Assembly: GCF_003122325.1 (NCBI RefSeq)
Contig: NZ_QFBC01000026.1
Coordinates: 1-59,406 of the forward strand
Direction of reading: 5' to 3'
DNA length: 59,406 nucleotides
Source: Rhizobium album
GTDB lineage: Bacteria > Pseudomonadota > Alphaproteobacteria > Rhizobiales > Rhizobiaceae
Shown here: in pieces, positions 36,538-44,929 of the stretch
Numbering within the stretch: the first letter of the stretch is position 1
Layout of the letters: each line of letters opens with the position of its first letter
The notes under the pieces: model-generated
Told to the model about the DNA's origin: nothing
Seen by the model: only the letters and a program-made list of their open reading frames with translations
Databases searched by the model: none
Made by a program: the position numbers and the translations under genes

Positions 36538-36801
36538 ATGCGCATCAGATCAGCGCGGCCGGTGCATTTCGCGCCATCGCCGCGGGGATTTCGCACGCTC
36601 GCGAAGTTTAACATCCAAATCAATGACGACGTCATGGTCTGCGACTGCACGCTCGTGCAGGCGCCAGACGGGCGCATTATCCTTTATGGGCCAGGGCGCG
36701 AGGGAAACACCCTTTCCTGCTCGCCTGAGACCCGCCGTGAAATCGTTGAGATGGCGCTCGCCGCCGTGGAGTTGAAAAATGAACGTGCAGCCGCAGCCTG
36801 A
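36538..36801 (+). CDS. Small element protein, possibly SpoVG-like fold
   Basis: 87 aa from the ATG at 36538. The sequence is beta-rich: LAKFNIQINDDVMVCDCTLVQAPDGRIILYGP, then a helix (SPETRREIVEMALAAVELK). The order of strands with an ...IRLYGP turn and final helix recalls small SpoVG-like nucleic-acid-binding proteins that sit before phage primase genes. This is a weak resemblance. Its last 23 bases overlap the start of the primase-helicase gene, so they form one translational unit. Confidence 0.65.
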   Translation: MRIRSARPVHFAPSPRGFRTLAKFNIQINDDVMVCDCTLVQAPDGRIILYGPGREGNTLSCSPETRREIVEMALAAVELKNERAAAA

Positions 36802-38782
36802 ACCCGTCTATCTCAACCCGCACGCCGTCGCGAAAGCGATCGGTGGTAAGGTCATCACCGGCACCAACAAGGTCGTCGCACATGCCCCAGGCCACAAGAA
36901 GGGCTCGCCCGAGATTTCCATCACCGTCGATCCGTCCGCTCCTCGCGGGCTACTGGTCAATTGTTTCAGCGGCGAAGATCCGGTGGCTATGAAGGACTGG
37001 GTTCTTGAGCGTTGCGGCGAGCCAGCCTTTACGCCCGGTCAGAAAGCCGAGGAACCGATCGCGCATGCCGGCCTGCTGAAATCCAAGGATACCCCGAAAG
37101 CGTTCTACGACGGTCACCTGACGCGACAGGGCTATTCGACCGTGGCGGAATACGACTATGCCACGCCTGATGGCGAGATCCTTTTTCAGGTGCTGCGCTA
37201 CGAGGGCGCGGGTCTTAGCAAGACGTTCCTACAGCGGCAGCCTGACGGCAAGGGCGGCTGGCTCTCCGGCCGTCCGGATCCAATCATCTATCGCTGGCCG
37301 GAAGTTGCTTCACGGCCTGGCGAGCCGGTTTATGTCGTCGAAGGTGAGAAGGACGTCGACACGTTGATCATCGCTGGCCTGCTTGCAACGACCGCGCCTA
37401 ATGGCTCATGGCCGACGGACCTATCATCCTTGAAAGGTCGAACGGTCTTCGTCATTCCAGACAACGATGCCCCCGGTGCTGAGAAGGCCGACAAGGTGAT
37501 CGCGCTCCTGCAGGGCATCGCCACGGTCAAGCGCGTCGTGCTTCCGGGGCTGCCGGACAAAGGCGACGTGACCGACTGGCTGGCGGCCGGCAACGCGGTT
37601 GAGCAGTTGCAGGCTCTCGCCAAGGCCGCGATGCCTGCACCGGCCAATGATAACCGTCCCGCTGGTCCCGAACTCATCCACAGTGGTGATTTCGTGAGGG
37701 GATTCGTTCCGCCCGACTACGCGGTCGACGGCATCATGCAGTCAGGGTTTCTGTATTCGCTCACCGGCCAGACCGGGTCCGGAAAGACGGCCGTGGCGCT
37801 GCTGCTTGCCCTCTGCACCGCTCTCGGATCGCCGTTTGCAGGGCGTGAGACCAAGGGCGGCAGGGTGTTCTACTTCGCCGGCGAGAACCCCGACGATGTC
37901 ACAATGAGGTGGATCGGCCTCCTTCACGAACACGCTCTCGATGCAGACGAACTCGATGTGCACTTTATCCGTGGCGTGTTCTCGGTGTCGGAATTCCTCG
38001 GCCATATAACCGAGCGTGCCCGCGATCTTGGTGGCGTCGATCTCATCGTCGTGGATACCACGGCCGCCTACTTCACCGGTTCCGATGAAAACTCGAACGT
38101 GGAGATGGGGAACTATGCCCGCCAGCTCCGGGAACTTGCCAAGATGGAGTGGCGGCCAGCCGTGCTGGCGGCCAGCCATCCGGTCAAGAATGCCGGTGCC
38201 GATAACCTGCTGCCTCGAGGTGGCGGTGCCTTCCTGAATGAAGTCGACGGCAACCTCACCCTGGCGAAACGTGGCGAGATGTCGGTGCTGCATTGGCAAG
38301 GGAAACATCGCGGGCCGGATTTCCTGCCACTGACCTTCGACTTGAAGACCATCAACGCCCCAGCGCTGGTGGACAGCAAGGGGCGGCCGATCCCGACCGT
38401 CATGGCGGCACCAGTCGGCGACGATGAGGTGGCGCAGCGTGCCGATTCCGACAACGGCGACGACAAGGTCATGCTCCTCGCCATCCGGCAGAACGGCAAT
38501 CGGTCTCTGCGGGACCTTGCTGAATTCCATGGCTGGACGAACACAAAGGGGGAGCCCGACAAGAAGCGGGCGCAGAACTCCACCGATCGGCTGAAACGGG
38601 CGCAATACGTCTTGTACGAGCTGCAGCAATGGAAGCTGACCAAGAAGGGAGAGGAAGCAGCGTCATCAGCCGCCGCCGATCTCCACGAGCAGCGAAAGTG
38701 GGCGGGTGTCGTCCAGGGCATGGCCGAGAAGGCTGGTCGAAAACAACGCCGTACTGGCTCAGATCGTACCGCGAGGGAATGA
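36779..38782 (+). CDS. Toprim-AAA primase-helicase (replication protein of the element)
   Basis: 667 aa. N-terminal region about 1-150 has a zinc-less CHC2-like part (VAHAPGHKKGSPEISITV; LLVNCFSGEDP). The Toprim domain at about 183-270 has VYVVEGEKDVDTLI (acidic Glu), VFVIPDNDAPGAEKAD (Asp pair) and DVTDWLAAG. The AAA_25/RepA-type helicase at about 305-520 has Walker A LTGQTGSGKTAVALLL, Walker B VDLIVVDTTAAYF, and ASHPVKNAG, GGGAFLNEVDG sensor motifs. The C-terminal winged-helix-like tail (NRSLRDLAEFHGW) may bind DNA. Same functional layout as satellite replication proteins such as P4 alpha, though not homologous over the full length as far as I can tell. Nine repeated boxes lie at and beyond its 3' end. 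Confidence 0.9.
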   Translation: MNVQPQPEPVYLNPHAVAKAIGGKVITGTNKVVAHAPGHKKGSPEISITVDPSAPRGLLVNCFSGEDPVAMKDWVLERCGEPAFTPGQKAEEPIAHAGLLKSKDTPKAFYDGHLTRQGYSTVAEYDYATPDGEILFQVLRYEGAGLSKTFLQRQPDGKGGWLSGRPDPIIYRWPEVASRPGEPVYVVEGEKDVDTLIIAGLLATTAPNGSWPTDLSSLKGRTVFVIPDNDAPGAEKADKVIALLQGIATVKRVVLPGLPDKGDVTDWLAAGNAVEQLQALAKAAMPAPANDNRPAGPELIHSGDFVRGFVPPDYAVDGIMQSGFLYSLTGQTGSGKTAVALLLALCTALGSPFAGRETKGGRVFYFAGENPDDVTMRWIGLLHEHALDADELDVHFIRGVFSVSEFLGHITERARDLGGVDLIVVDTTAAYFTGSDENSNVEMGNYARQLRELAKMEWRPAVLAASHPVKNAGADNLLPRGGGAFLNEVDGNLTLAKRGEMSVLHWQGKHRGPDFLPLTFDLKTINAPALVDSKGRPIPTVMAAPVGDDEVAQRADSDNGDDKVMLLAIRQNGNRSLRDLAEFHGWTNTKGEPDKKRAQNSTDRLKRAQYVLYELQQWKLTKKGEEAASSAAADLHEQRKWAGVVQGMAEKAGRKQRRTGSDRTARE

Positions 38783-39071
38783 GGGCGGTACGGCATTCAG
38801 AAAAACATATGAATATCAATGACTTGTAATCGTACCGGGCCATTTTCGTAACAAAACCAAACCAAATTACTTGGACAGAGGGGGGACTTCGTCCCCTCCT
38901 GTCCAATGGTCGAAATCATACCGTACCGTACTTACCCTTTCTCTAGGGGGGTGGCTTTCATGGTACGGCATTGATTGAGCAATATTATCAATTAGATACG
39001 CCGTACCGCATCAGGATTTTGACGGTACGGGTACGGACATGAAGGGAGCACACCATGATGCAGATCGTACC
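38765..39071. repeat. Iteron-like array: nine CGTACC/GGTACG boxes (candidate replication origin)
   Basis: Hexamer CGTACC or its complement begins at 38765, 38787, 38831, 38922, 38962, 39002, 39024, 39030 and 39066. Most are extended to CGTACCG/CGGTACG, and GGTACGGCATT occurs twice. By chance about 0.15 copies would be expected in 307 bases. Two AT-rich stretches (38801-38830 and 38977-39000) lie between the boxes. The array directly follows the primase-helicase gene, where an origin would be expected; an operator array is the alternative. Confidence 0.75.
38871..38906. other. Long hairpin inside the iteron-like array
   Basis: TTGGACAG (38871-38878) pairs with CTGTCCAA (38899-38906), and the interior GGGGAC-TTC-GTCCCC adds a second stem with small bulges. 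No U-tract follows. It may be an extruded origin structure, a primase start site or a transcript end for the primase gene. Confidence 0.7.
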
Positions 39072-39342
39072 AACAGCCCCAGGCTATTCGGCTCTTGTCC
39101 TCGAGGCCGACTTCGCTGCCGAGTTGCCTATCGTAGCATGGGAGCACTCGGCCGGCGCCACGCTTCCTCTCGTCATCGGCCATCTGCCCGGGGGCGAGAC
39201 GTCGTTCGATGCAGTTAAGCTGCCCGATGGCCGTGTCTACGATTGCTGGAAGAGGGAGATGTATCGCGATCAGGTTGAGTGGACCCGCGTCGTCGGCGAG
39301 TCGAAGGGTCTTAGCATTTTTGGCACGACGGAGGCAGCATGA
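39055..39342 (+). CDS. Element protein of unknown function
   Basis: 95 aa (ATGATG start; GAAGGGAG upstream suits either). Mixed alpha/beta sequence with AAELPIVAWEHSAGATLPLVIGH and PDGRVYDCWKREMYRDQVEW. No family recognised; it looks like a small phage-type protein related to host DNA or antirestriction functions only in size. The start overlaps the last CGTACC box, so the gene could be controlled by whatever binds the array. ATGA overlap with the next gene. Confidence 0.65.
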   Translation: MMQIVPTAPGYSALVLEADFAAELPIVAWEHSAGATLPLVIGHLPGGETSFDAVKLPDGRVYDCWKREMYRDQVEWTRVVGESKGLSIFGTTEAA

Positions 39343-40451
39343 TCACCATCGGAAACGCCAGATTCGCATCCAGCGCCACCCATACCGGCGAACCGTGGCA
39401 CGGCTGGCCGATCTCGAAGACCCTTCAGCCCTACCGTCCCAAACCGGCCAACGACAACAAGCCTGAGCGCTTCCGCGGCGGCTATCCGGCACTGTCCTGG
39501 CTCGCCGAACAGGACCCAGACGCAGTCGTGGCCATCGCCACCATCATGGCCGACTTCCGCCCCGTCTATCGGGATAAGGACGATCAGGGTGACGACTTGG
39601 ACAGCAGCGACGATCGCATGCGCATCCATCCGGATCCAGACGACCTCGTGGAAGCAGCCAGCGATGGGCGGGCTATCGGCCCCAAGGGCAGGCTAGCTGC
39701 CCGTACCGGTGCATTGCGGTCCGGCTTCCCGGCAACGGAGAAGCAATACCGTCTCGGTGGCACCCGCTACCGTCTCGGCCGCGCCGTGTTCACAGTGGAC
39801 TCCTCTGAAACGCAGCAGGGCCTGCTAACTTACTGGCTCGACGAGAAAGGCACCGTCCAGATTCCACGCGAACAGAGTTCCCAGCGGAAGGGCAGCCGAA
39901 TTCCCATCGTCTGGGCCGTCGAGCGCTACATGCGATTCCGGAACGACCGTCCGCGCAACGATCGCGATGCGGCGATGGAGAAGCTCTACGACTCCGAGTG
40001 CCTGGCGTTCCACCTTCGTCGTCGCGGCACGCCACTGCCTGCACAAGTGTACGGCCCGGCCGGCCATTCTCGCATTGATATCTCGGAAGAGAAGGCGACG
40101 CTGCGCGCCTGGCTGGCGGAGCAGACGGACGGCCACGCTTTCACTCGCCTTCCGGATGGCGTTGCTAGCTCAACGACTTGGCTCGGCCGCGTCGGTGGCA
40201 ACAAGCAAGGCCTTTCGGTTCCGGAAATCTGGCGTGAGCCGGAGGCCGCGCCAGAACTACCGGTTGATGTCTTGCTGACAATCGAGACCATGCTCGCGCG
40301 CGGTGACCTGACTGACGTCGCCGAGGCCCACAGGGTCGAGACCACGCGTCCCGATCGTGTTGGCAAGCGTCTGGTACTCAAGGCTGGAAATGCCGCGCTG
40401 GCCCTGATGCCGGCCAACGACAACAAAAAAACGAAAAAAGTTGCGGCATGA
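39339..40451 (+). CDS. Element protein of unknown function (370 aa)
   Basis: Starts at the ATGA overlap with the preceding gene. The sequence is soluble and hydrophilic, with a PANDNKP stretch near residue 37 and a PANDNKK stretch at the C-terminus, an acidic DKDDQGDDLDSSDDRM segment near 80, and a basic RFRNDRPRNDRDAAMEKLY segment near 200. The middle (RYRLGRAVFTVDSSETQQGLLTYW) is beta-rich. No catalytic motif or known domain was recognised. Position between the replication module and the structural-type genes suggests a replication accessory or element-specific function. Confidence 0.65.
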   Translation: MITIGNARFASSATHTGEPWHGWPISKTLQPYRPKPANDNKPERFRGGYPALSWLAEQDPDAVVAIATIMADFRPVYRDKDDQGDDLDSSDDRMRIHPDPDDLVEAASDGRAIGPKGRLAARTGALRSGFPATEKQYRLGGTRYRLGRAVFTVDSSETQQGLLTYWLDEKGTVQIPREQSSQRKGSRIPIVWAVERYMRFRNDRPRNDRDAAMEKLYDSECLAFHLRRRGTPLPAQVYGPAGHSRIDISEEKATLRAWLAEQTDGHAFTRLPDGVASSTTWLGRVGGNKQGLSVPEIWREPEAAPELPVDVLLTIETMLARGDLTDVAEAHRVETTRPDRVGKRLVLKAGNAALALMPANDNKKTKKVAA

Positions 40452-40616
40452 GTCCATATCGTGGCGCGCCGTTCGCTTTCTGTATGAAGAGATAGTTTCC
40501 CAATCGCCGCCGGTTTATCCTTTGTCTGGCGGTGGTCTCCCTGTTGGCGCTGCACAGCGACGCGGGGCCAGTTTCTGAAATTCTGGGGTTTAACACCAAC
40601 GCTACCCAGAACTCCT

Positions 40617-40643
40617 GGCCGTCCTTCGGGACGGTCATTTTTT
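40617..40643 (+). terminator. Intrinsic terminator in the middle of the element
   Basis: GACCGTCC-type stem (GGCCGTCC/GGACGGTC) with a TTCG loop is followed by ATTTTTTT. A second, weaker hairpin (TCTGGGGT/ACCCAGA, 40582-40611) sits just before it. It separates the replication block from the regulator gene downstream. Confidence 0.85.
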
Positions 40644-40694
40644 ATCACCACAATCGTGACGCCCATCGCCCGTCACCAAACGAAAGGAGGCCGA

Positions 40695-41048
40695 ATGACC
40701 TTCGCCACCAGCGACCTAGCAGGCCTCCTCGGCCTCTCGGAAGCTGCCATTCGCCAATGGCTTTGCCGCGCACCAGCATTCCATATCGGGGCAGTTCGCG
40801 GTCACGCGCGCATCTACAACCGTGTCGAGGCCCTCTGCATCGCCATCGCAGCCGAACTCTTCCGCCATCGTCTCGGTCGACCGCATGAGGTTCTACCCAT
40901 CGCCCGCCAGATCGCTGCGTCCGGCGCCGACGCCATCTGGGTTTATCGCCCGCAAGGCGGCCCGATCACCACCGCTACCGACCAACCCGCCGATACTGCC
41001 GTACATCTTCCGCTCGCGGAACTGCGGCGCCGGCTCTCGAAGCAATGA
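40695..41048 (+). CDS. MerR-like helix-turn-helix protein
   Basis: 117 aa; the ATG at 40695 has a strong AAAGGAGG. The N-terminal 50 residues resemble a MerR-type winged HTH (TSDLAGLLGLSEAAIRQWLCRAPAF, wing GHARIYNRVEALCIAIAAEL). The C-terminal half is helical with no obvious effector domain. It could be the transcriptional regulator of the downstream block, to which it is coupled by an ATGA overlap; it lies after a terminator, so a promoter must be near 40645-40690. Confidence 0.78.
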   Translation: MTFATSDLAGLLGLSEAAIRQWLCRAPAFHIGAVRGHARIYNRVEALCIAIAAELFRHRLGRPHEVLPIARQIAASGADAIWVYRPQGGPITTATDQPADTAVHLPLAELRRRLSKQ

Positions 41049-41998
41049 AAGGAATCCCGTTGGGAAAACTGATCAATAAAATCCTCGGCAAGCAGTCGTC
41101 CAGCGACATTGCCGCCGCAATCACCAAAGCCCAGGCCGAGCTAGAGGCTGCCGAAGCGGCCGTCGCTGCCGCGGAAGAGCAATACGACGCCCACTTGCTG
41201 ACCGCCGACAAGAAGTCATTGCGCGGTTTTCTGGACGCGAAGACGGAAGCGGGCATTGATGTAGACCAGGCGCGCGCTCGCATCCAGCGTCTCGAGCGGG
41301 ACCACGAGGCCGCCGTTGAGTCCGAAGCCGAGTCCGAGCGCCAGGCCGCCTACGATCGTGCGAAGGAACTGGCGGCTACTGCCCGGAAAAAGCTCGGAGA
41401 CTATGAGAAGGCGGCCATGGCGATCCGCGACGTTCTGCGCGCCATCGCCGAAGCCGACGTGGCCGTCGAAGCCGCGAACGCCGATCTGCCCGACGGCGCG
41501 GCCCGCATCGAGAAGCCGGAGGAATGCCGGTCTTCGCCAAATTTATATAAGAAAGTCCTGAAGGAAGAGGTCGTCGAACTCTGGGCCGGTATCGGCGACC
41601 AGTCCCGGCCCGTCGAGCATCAACACCGTGTACGTGTTGAGCATGTCGGCAAGCGCGTCCGAAGCCGATGGAGCGAGGAAGACTTCGACGAGGGCGGCTG
41701 GGAGAAGGGCTACTACGCCACAGACGGCGGCGGGACGATCGAGGTGGTGAAACGCCGGTTCATCAAGCGCACGTACCTTCCGGACGACACGGGCCAGTAT
41801 GCTGTTTCTCTGGCGAGCGCCGTCAGCCTGCCGCCAGCCATCGTAGGTGGTCCCGTGTTCTTCGAGCCGGGCAGCTACCATGCCCCCGGTCTCCTAGCGA
41901 AACTGGATCAGCCCCTGCCACCCTGTCGTATCCGTGCGGAGCGCAAGCCTGAGATCGAATATGTGCTTGCCCCCAAGGAGGTTGCCCTTGCGTCTTGA
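41045..41998 (+). CDS. Coiled-coil protein of unknown function, upstream of the ClpP-like protease
   Basis: 317 aa, coupled to the regulator by ATGA. Residues 18-150 are strongly coiled-coil (Ala/Glu/Arg/Lys heptads: AQAELEAAEAAVAAAEEQYD and a later RIQRLERDHEAAVESEAESE). The C-terminal half is globular with a WEKGYYATDGGGTIEVVKRR and PGLLAKLDQPLPP. Immediately followed by, and overlapping, the phage-type protease gene. A scaffold-like or protease-partner role is conceivable but unproven. Confidence 0.65.
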   Translation: MKGIPLGKLINKILGKQSSSDIAAAITKAQAELEAAEAAVAAAEEQYDAHLLTADKKSLRGFLDAKTEAGIDVDQARARIQRLERDHEAAVESEAESERQAAYDRAKELAATARKKLGDYEKAAMAIRDVLRAIAEADVAVEAANADLPDGAARIEKPEECRSSPNLYKKVLKEEVVELWAGIGDQSRPVEHQHRVRVEHVGKRVRSRWSEEDFDEGGWEKGYYATDGGGTIEVVKRRFIKRTYLPDDTGQYAVSLASAVSLPPAIVGGPVFFEPGSYHAPGLLAKLDQPLPPCRIRAERKPEIEYVLAPKEVALAS

Positions 41999-42722
41999 TC
42001 TGTTTGGCGTCGTCGGGGAGGACTTTACCCCGACGACCGTCCGCGCCGCGCTGCCGTACAGCGGGGACATCACGGTCACCATAAACAGTGGTGGCGGCAT
42101 CGCCGTCGATGGCAGCGCCATATACAACATCCTTGCCGCTCACCGCGGCAAGGTTGCGGTCGAAATTATCGGCATTGCAGCTTCGGCCGCAAGCCTGATT
42201 GCCATGGCCGGTCACACCATCACAATGCTGGACGGATCGATTTTAATGATCCACGAGCCGCAGAACATCACGGTCGGCGACTCGGCGGCGCATCAGAAGA
42301 CGGTGGAGCAATTGGAAGCACACGCGGTTGCATATGCCAAGGTGTATGCCAAGCGCGCCAGAATTTCCGAGGCAGCGGCCCGCCAGGTCATGAAGGCCGA
42401 GACCTGGTATACGCCGGACGAAGCAGTAGCCGCGGGATTCGCAACCGCCGTGGTGGACCGCCGCGCCGTGCCTTTCGCCTCCGTTGATAAGCGATATGAG
42501 GCGCGGATGCACGCCGTGCATGCTCGCGCCGCAGCCTCGCCTCGTGGCCTGAAGAAGGTTGCGGACGCCAAGGCGTCGTGGGCTCGGGTTGTCGCCTCTA
42601 TGAATAAATCGATGGGCTACGCGCCTGCCGTGAAGCCGGAGGAGGCGAAGCCGAGAGTCGAGCTGACCGGTTGGTCGAAGGTCATCGAGGAGCACAACTC
42701 GTTCGTCCGACGGCACCGGTAG
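41988..42722 (+). CDS. ClpP-type protease, phage head-maturation class
   Basis: 244 aa from the TTG at 41988, chosen because AAGGAGG lies seven bases upstream; the preceding frame shows no other start signal. The fold core is conserved: ITVTINSGGGIAVDGSAIYN, catalytic Ser near 66 in IGIAASAASLIAMAG and His near 89 in LMIHEP. It is clearly distinct from the chromosomal ClpP (low identity, no ClpX-docking features) and has a C-terminal basic extension after residue 165. In phages such proteases trim capsid and scaffold. No portal or capsid gene is beside it here, which is odd. Confidence 0.88.
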   Translation: MRLDLFGVVGEDFTPTTVRAALPYSGDITVTINSGGGIAVDGSAIYNILAAHRGKVAVEIIGIAASAASLIAMAGHTITMLDGSILMIHEPQNITVGDSAAHQKTVEQLEAHAVAYAKVYAKRARISEAAARQVMKAETWYTPDEAVAAGFATAVVDRRAVPFASVDKRYEARMHAVHARAAASPRGLKKVADAKASWARVVASMNKSMGYAPAVKPEEAKPRVELTGWSKVIEEHNSFVRRHR

Positions 42723-42848
42723 GCCCCCATCATAGGGACCGTACACCGCAAAACAGTACCAGCGGGTACGCAGCCGCGAAATCTCCGACATTGCGCAGTC
42801 AAAAAACAGGTTGACAGTGCGGACAGGTAACAAATTGGAGTAAAATCT

Positions 42849-43049
42849 ATGGTTGCACAGTTTCTGTCGCAAACAGACTACGCCGAACATCAGCATGTTA
42901 GCAAGCAAATGGTAACCCATTGGAAAAAAAAGGGTTTAGTGTCTTTTGGAGTAAATGGGCTTGTCAATGTCCAAGCCACCGACAAGCGCCTTAGGGATTA
43001 TTATGGACCTGTTACCCGCACCCGGAACGGTGTTACCCGGTCGCTTTGA
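42849..43049 (+). CDS. Small HTH DNA-binding protein (Nu1/small terminase-like)
   Basis: 66 aa with GGAG eight bases before the ATG. The sequence FLSQTDYAEHQHVSKQMVTHWKKKGL is a winged-HTH N-terminus like the DNA-binding domain of lambda Nu1 and related small-terminase proteins; VNVQATDKRLRDYYGPV follows. Only the DNA-binding part is present, without an oligomerisation or ATPase-interaction tail. It may be a relic or the satellite-type packaging-specificity factor. AT-rich relative to neighbours. Confidence 0.7.
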   Translation: MVAQFLSQTDYAEHQHVSKQMVTHWKKKGLVSFGVNGLVNVQATDKRLRDYYGPVTRTRNGVTRSL

Positions 43050-43059
43050 GGTAACAGAT

Positions 43060-43080
43060 TGCGGACACCTATTGTCCGCA
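43060..43080. other. Perfect hairpin with TGCGGACA arms
   Basis: TGCGGACA and TGTCCGCA enclose a 5-base loop. A third TGCGGACAC copy follows at 43093. It lies between the Nu1-like stop and the next terminator. Confidence 0.6.
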
Positions 43081-43120
43081 CGGCGTCCGCGCTGCGGACA
43101 CCCATTCCTACCATCTACCC

Positions 43121-43149
43121 AGCCGCTCGGCGGGCGCCGGCGGCTTTTT
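43121..43149 (+). terminator. Intrinsic terminator before the DUF7483 gene
   Basis: AGCCGC/GCGGCT outer arms and CGGCG/CGCCG inner arms form a near-continuous stem followed by TTTTC. The downstream gene begins 19 bases later, so it may act as an attenuator for that gene. Confidence 0.8.
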
Positions 43150-43167
43150 CATATGGAGAAACAAAAT

Positions 43168-44121
43168 ATGTGGACTGGATCAATGATGATGTCGCCGCAG
43201 CCGAGCGGGCCGACGATCGCAGATTATTTTTCTGCCACGACATACGCCGGCACAGGAGCGGGCCGCAATCTGGTGACCGGCATCGACGCCGACCTGCACT
43301 GGATCAAGCGCATGGATGTTACGGCCAACCACGGTCTCTACGACAAACTACGCGGCACGACGAAGGCGCTCGCTACCAACAACATCTCAGCAGAGACTAC
43401 TCTGGCGCAAGGCGTGACTGCGTTTTTGACGGATGGCGCCACGCTCGGGACCGATGCTACGGTCAATGCGAGTGGCGGAACTTATATCGACTGGGCATTT
43501 AAGAATGCGCCCGGTTTCTTCGAGGCTGTCGCGTACACTGGTAACGGGGCTTCCGGCCGAGCTATTGCGCATTCTCTGGGTGTGGCTCCTGGTCTGGTCA
43601 TTATCCGCGAGCGTGGCGGCGGCCCGTGGCTTACCTATGCTCCGGCGGCAACGAACAAGTGCGGGGTTTTGAGCAGTAATGTCGCCTTTACGGCTTCTGC
43701 GACCAGCGCTGTAACGGCTGTTTCGAGCAGCACGTTCACTGTGAATGGCGGTAGCGAGATCAACCAGAATGGCCAACAATACATAGCCTACCTCTTCGCC
43801 CACGACACGGGGCCGGACGGTATGGTTCGCTGCGGCATCTATACTGGTACTAGTGGTACCCAATACATTGATATTGGTTGGCAGCCACAATTTGTGATGA
43901 TCAAAGGCACCAGTCTGACTGCCCACTGGTACATTTCCGATGCGGCTCGAGGCTTTTTCCCAACGGCGAGCTATGGCGCCTTACAGGCTAATTCTGATGT
44001 GGCTCATCCAACTAGCGGGGCAGCACGAACGGATGGGACGCCGACCAGCTTCGGGGTCACCACGAATGTCGTCAACACCTCCGGCGCTGAGTATTTCTAC
44101 CTCGCCATAAGGAAGCCCTGA
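43168..44121 (+). CDS. DUF7483-type phage virion/tail-associated protein
   Basis: 317 aa. The ATG at 43168 has GGAG nine bases upstream; an in-frame ATG at 43153 lies before that site. It carries the repeated beta-sandwich typical of DUF7483: FKNAPGFFEAVAYTGNGASGR, AIAHSLGVAPGLVIIRER, YIAYLFAHD, CGIYTGTSGTQYIDIGWQPQFVMIKG, ending DAARGFFPTASYG...YFYLAIRKP. Proteins of this type sit among tail-fibre genes of phages infecting marine and rhizobial hosts. In this element it stands alone with no other tail genes, either an orphan or the host-range module of a satellite. Confidence 0.82.
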   Translation: MWTGSMMMSPQPSGPTIADYFSATTYAGTGAGRNLVTGIDADLHWIKRMDVTANHGLYDKLRGTTKALATNNISAETTLAQGVTAFLTDGATLGTDATVNASGGTYIDWAFKNAPGFFEAVAYTGNGASGRAIAHSLGVAPGLVIIRERGGGPWLTYAPAATNKCGVLSSNVAFTASATSAVTAVSSSTFTVNGGSEINQNGQQYIAYLFAHDTGPDGMVRCGIYTGTSGTQYIDIGWQPQFVMIKGTSLTAHWYISDAARGFFPTASYGALQANSDVAHPTSGAARTDGTPTSFGVTTNVVNTSGAEYFYLAIRKP

Positions 44122-44257
44122 CCATGGCGATTACGGCGCGGCCAGATGGATCTGAGTGACGCGTCAGAACGGTGCCGTCCCCGCACCCATTGATGTACGG
44201 CAGCACTGATAATAACTGAGGCACACCGTGATAGTGATGCCGGAAGCGTGTTGACCT

Positions 44258-44305
44258 GGTAAGGCGGGTGCGGGCTTTTAGGGGGCACTAGCCCGCACCC
44301 TTACC
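44258..44305. other. Long stem-loop downstream of the DUF7483 gene
   Basis: GGTAA plus GGGTGCGGGCT (44258-44275) pair with AGCCCGCACCC plus TTACC (44290-44305), giving 16 base pairs with a 3-base bulge. The loop is G-rich. It may be a transcript end or structured RNA. Confidence 0.65.
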
Positions 44306-44320
44306 GCGTGGGGAACCGAT

Positions 44321-44431
44321 ATGAACCACCGCGGCATTACGGCGATATCCGGCAGATCAAATGGAAGCAACCCTAAACAGTTAGGGAAGCGCGAGGCTAA
44401 GCGCGTCAAAATACCTTACCGTGAGCACTGA
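44321..44431 (+). CDS. Possible 36-aa basic peptide
   Basis: ATG preceded by GGGGAA at six bases; MNHRGITAISGRSNGSNPKQ then a basic tail. It overlaps the tiny membrane-protein gene on the other strand. The start signal is the only support. Confidence 0.25.
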   Translation: MNHRGITAISGRSNGSNPKQLGKREAKRVKIPYREH

Positions 44432-44518
44432 CGCCAAAGCCAGCAAAGCGCTGCTGGTGATGACTACCTTCGCAAGCATCTTGCGTCTCGTTTTTCTTCC
44501 AGTCCAGTCGTAAACCAT
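44381..44518 (-). CDS. Tiny membrane protein, copy A (45 aa)
   Basis: MVYDWTGRKTRRKMLAKVV followed by one hydrophobic helix (ITSSALLALASVLTV) and a short tail. Below the length usually annotated. No good Shine-Dalgarno. Kept because the N-terminus (YDW.GR..RR) matches copy B at 44930 and both lie in the duplicated block. It lies downstream of a minus-strand terminator at 44563. A holin-like or toxin-like role is possible but not shown. Confidence 0.4.
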   Translation of the reverse strand: MVYDWTGRKTRRKMLAKVVITSSALLALASVLTVRYFDALSLALP

Positions 44519-44562
44519 AAGGCAGGCAAAGCATTCGAAGCTTGCGTCAAACTGAAGCCGGC

Positions 44563-44588
44563 AAAAAAAGAGGCGCCCGAAGACGCCT
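44563..44588 (-). terminator. Intrinsic terminator between the two tiny genes
   Basis: On the minus strand AGGCGTC-TTCG-GGCGCCT (7 pairs including one G-U) is followed by C and seven T residues. It would end transcription coming from copy B or from the beta-helix gene. Confidence 0.82.
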
Positions 44589-44929
44589 TTAGTCTGTGCC
44601 GCCCAGATGGATCCAGGGACGGATGACTTCGATCTAACGTCACATCCTTGCGCAGGGCTGACCTGCCCACTGCAATTCCAACCACCCAGCCGCCAGCGAC
44701 ACCGAGCGGGTGGGCGTCTGCGGCTCGCAACGGCAGCACTGATAGTAATTAAAGTCAGCCGCCTACGCTTGTGAGGGCAGCATGAACGTATGGGATGACT
44801 GCCCCTACAGCTGACAGCGAGAGACATGCGGCGGCAAGAAGAAATCTGGCTTGGTCAGACACATTACCCATCCCTGATGAGTGGTCCCCCTTATATGTCA
44901 ATTTTGTAAAAAATTGGGCGGCCCAGCGT

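Noticed and set aside
44381-44827. 148-codon minus-strand frame
   Set aside because: An intrinsic terminator lies inside it (44563-44588); only the last 45 codons are kept, as copy A of the tiny protein.
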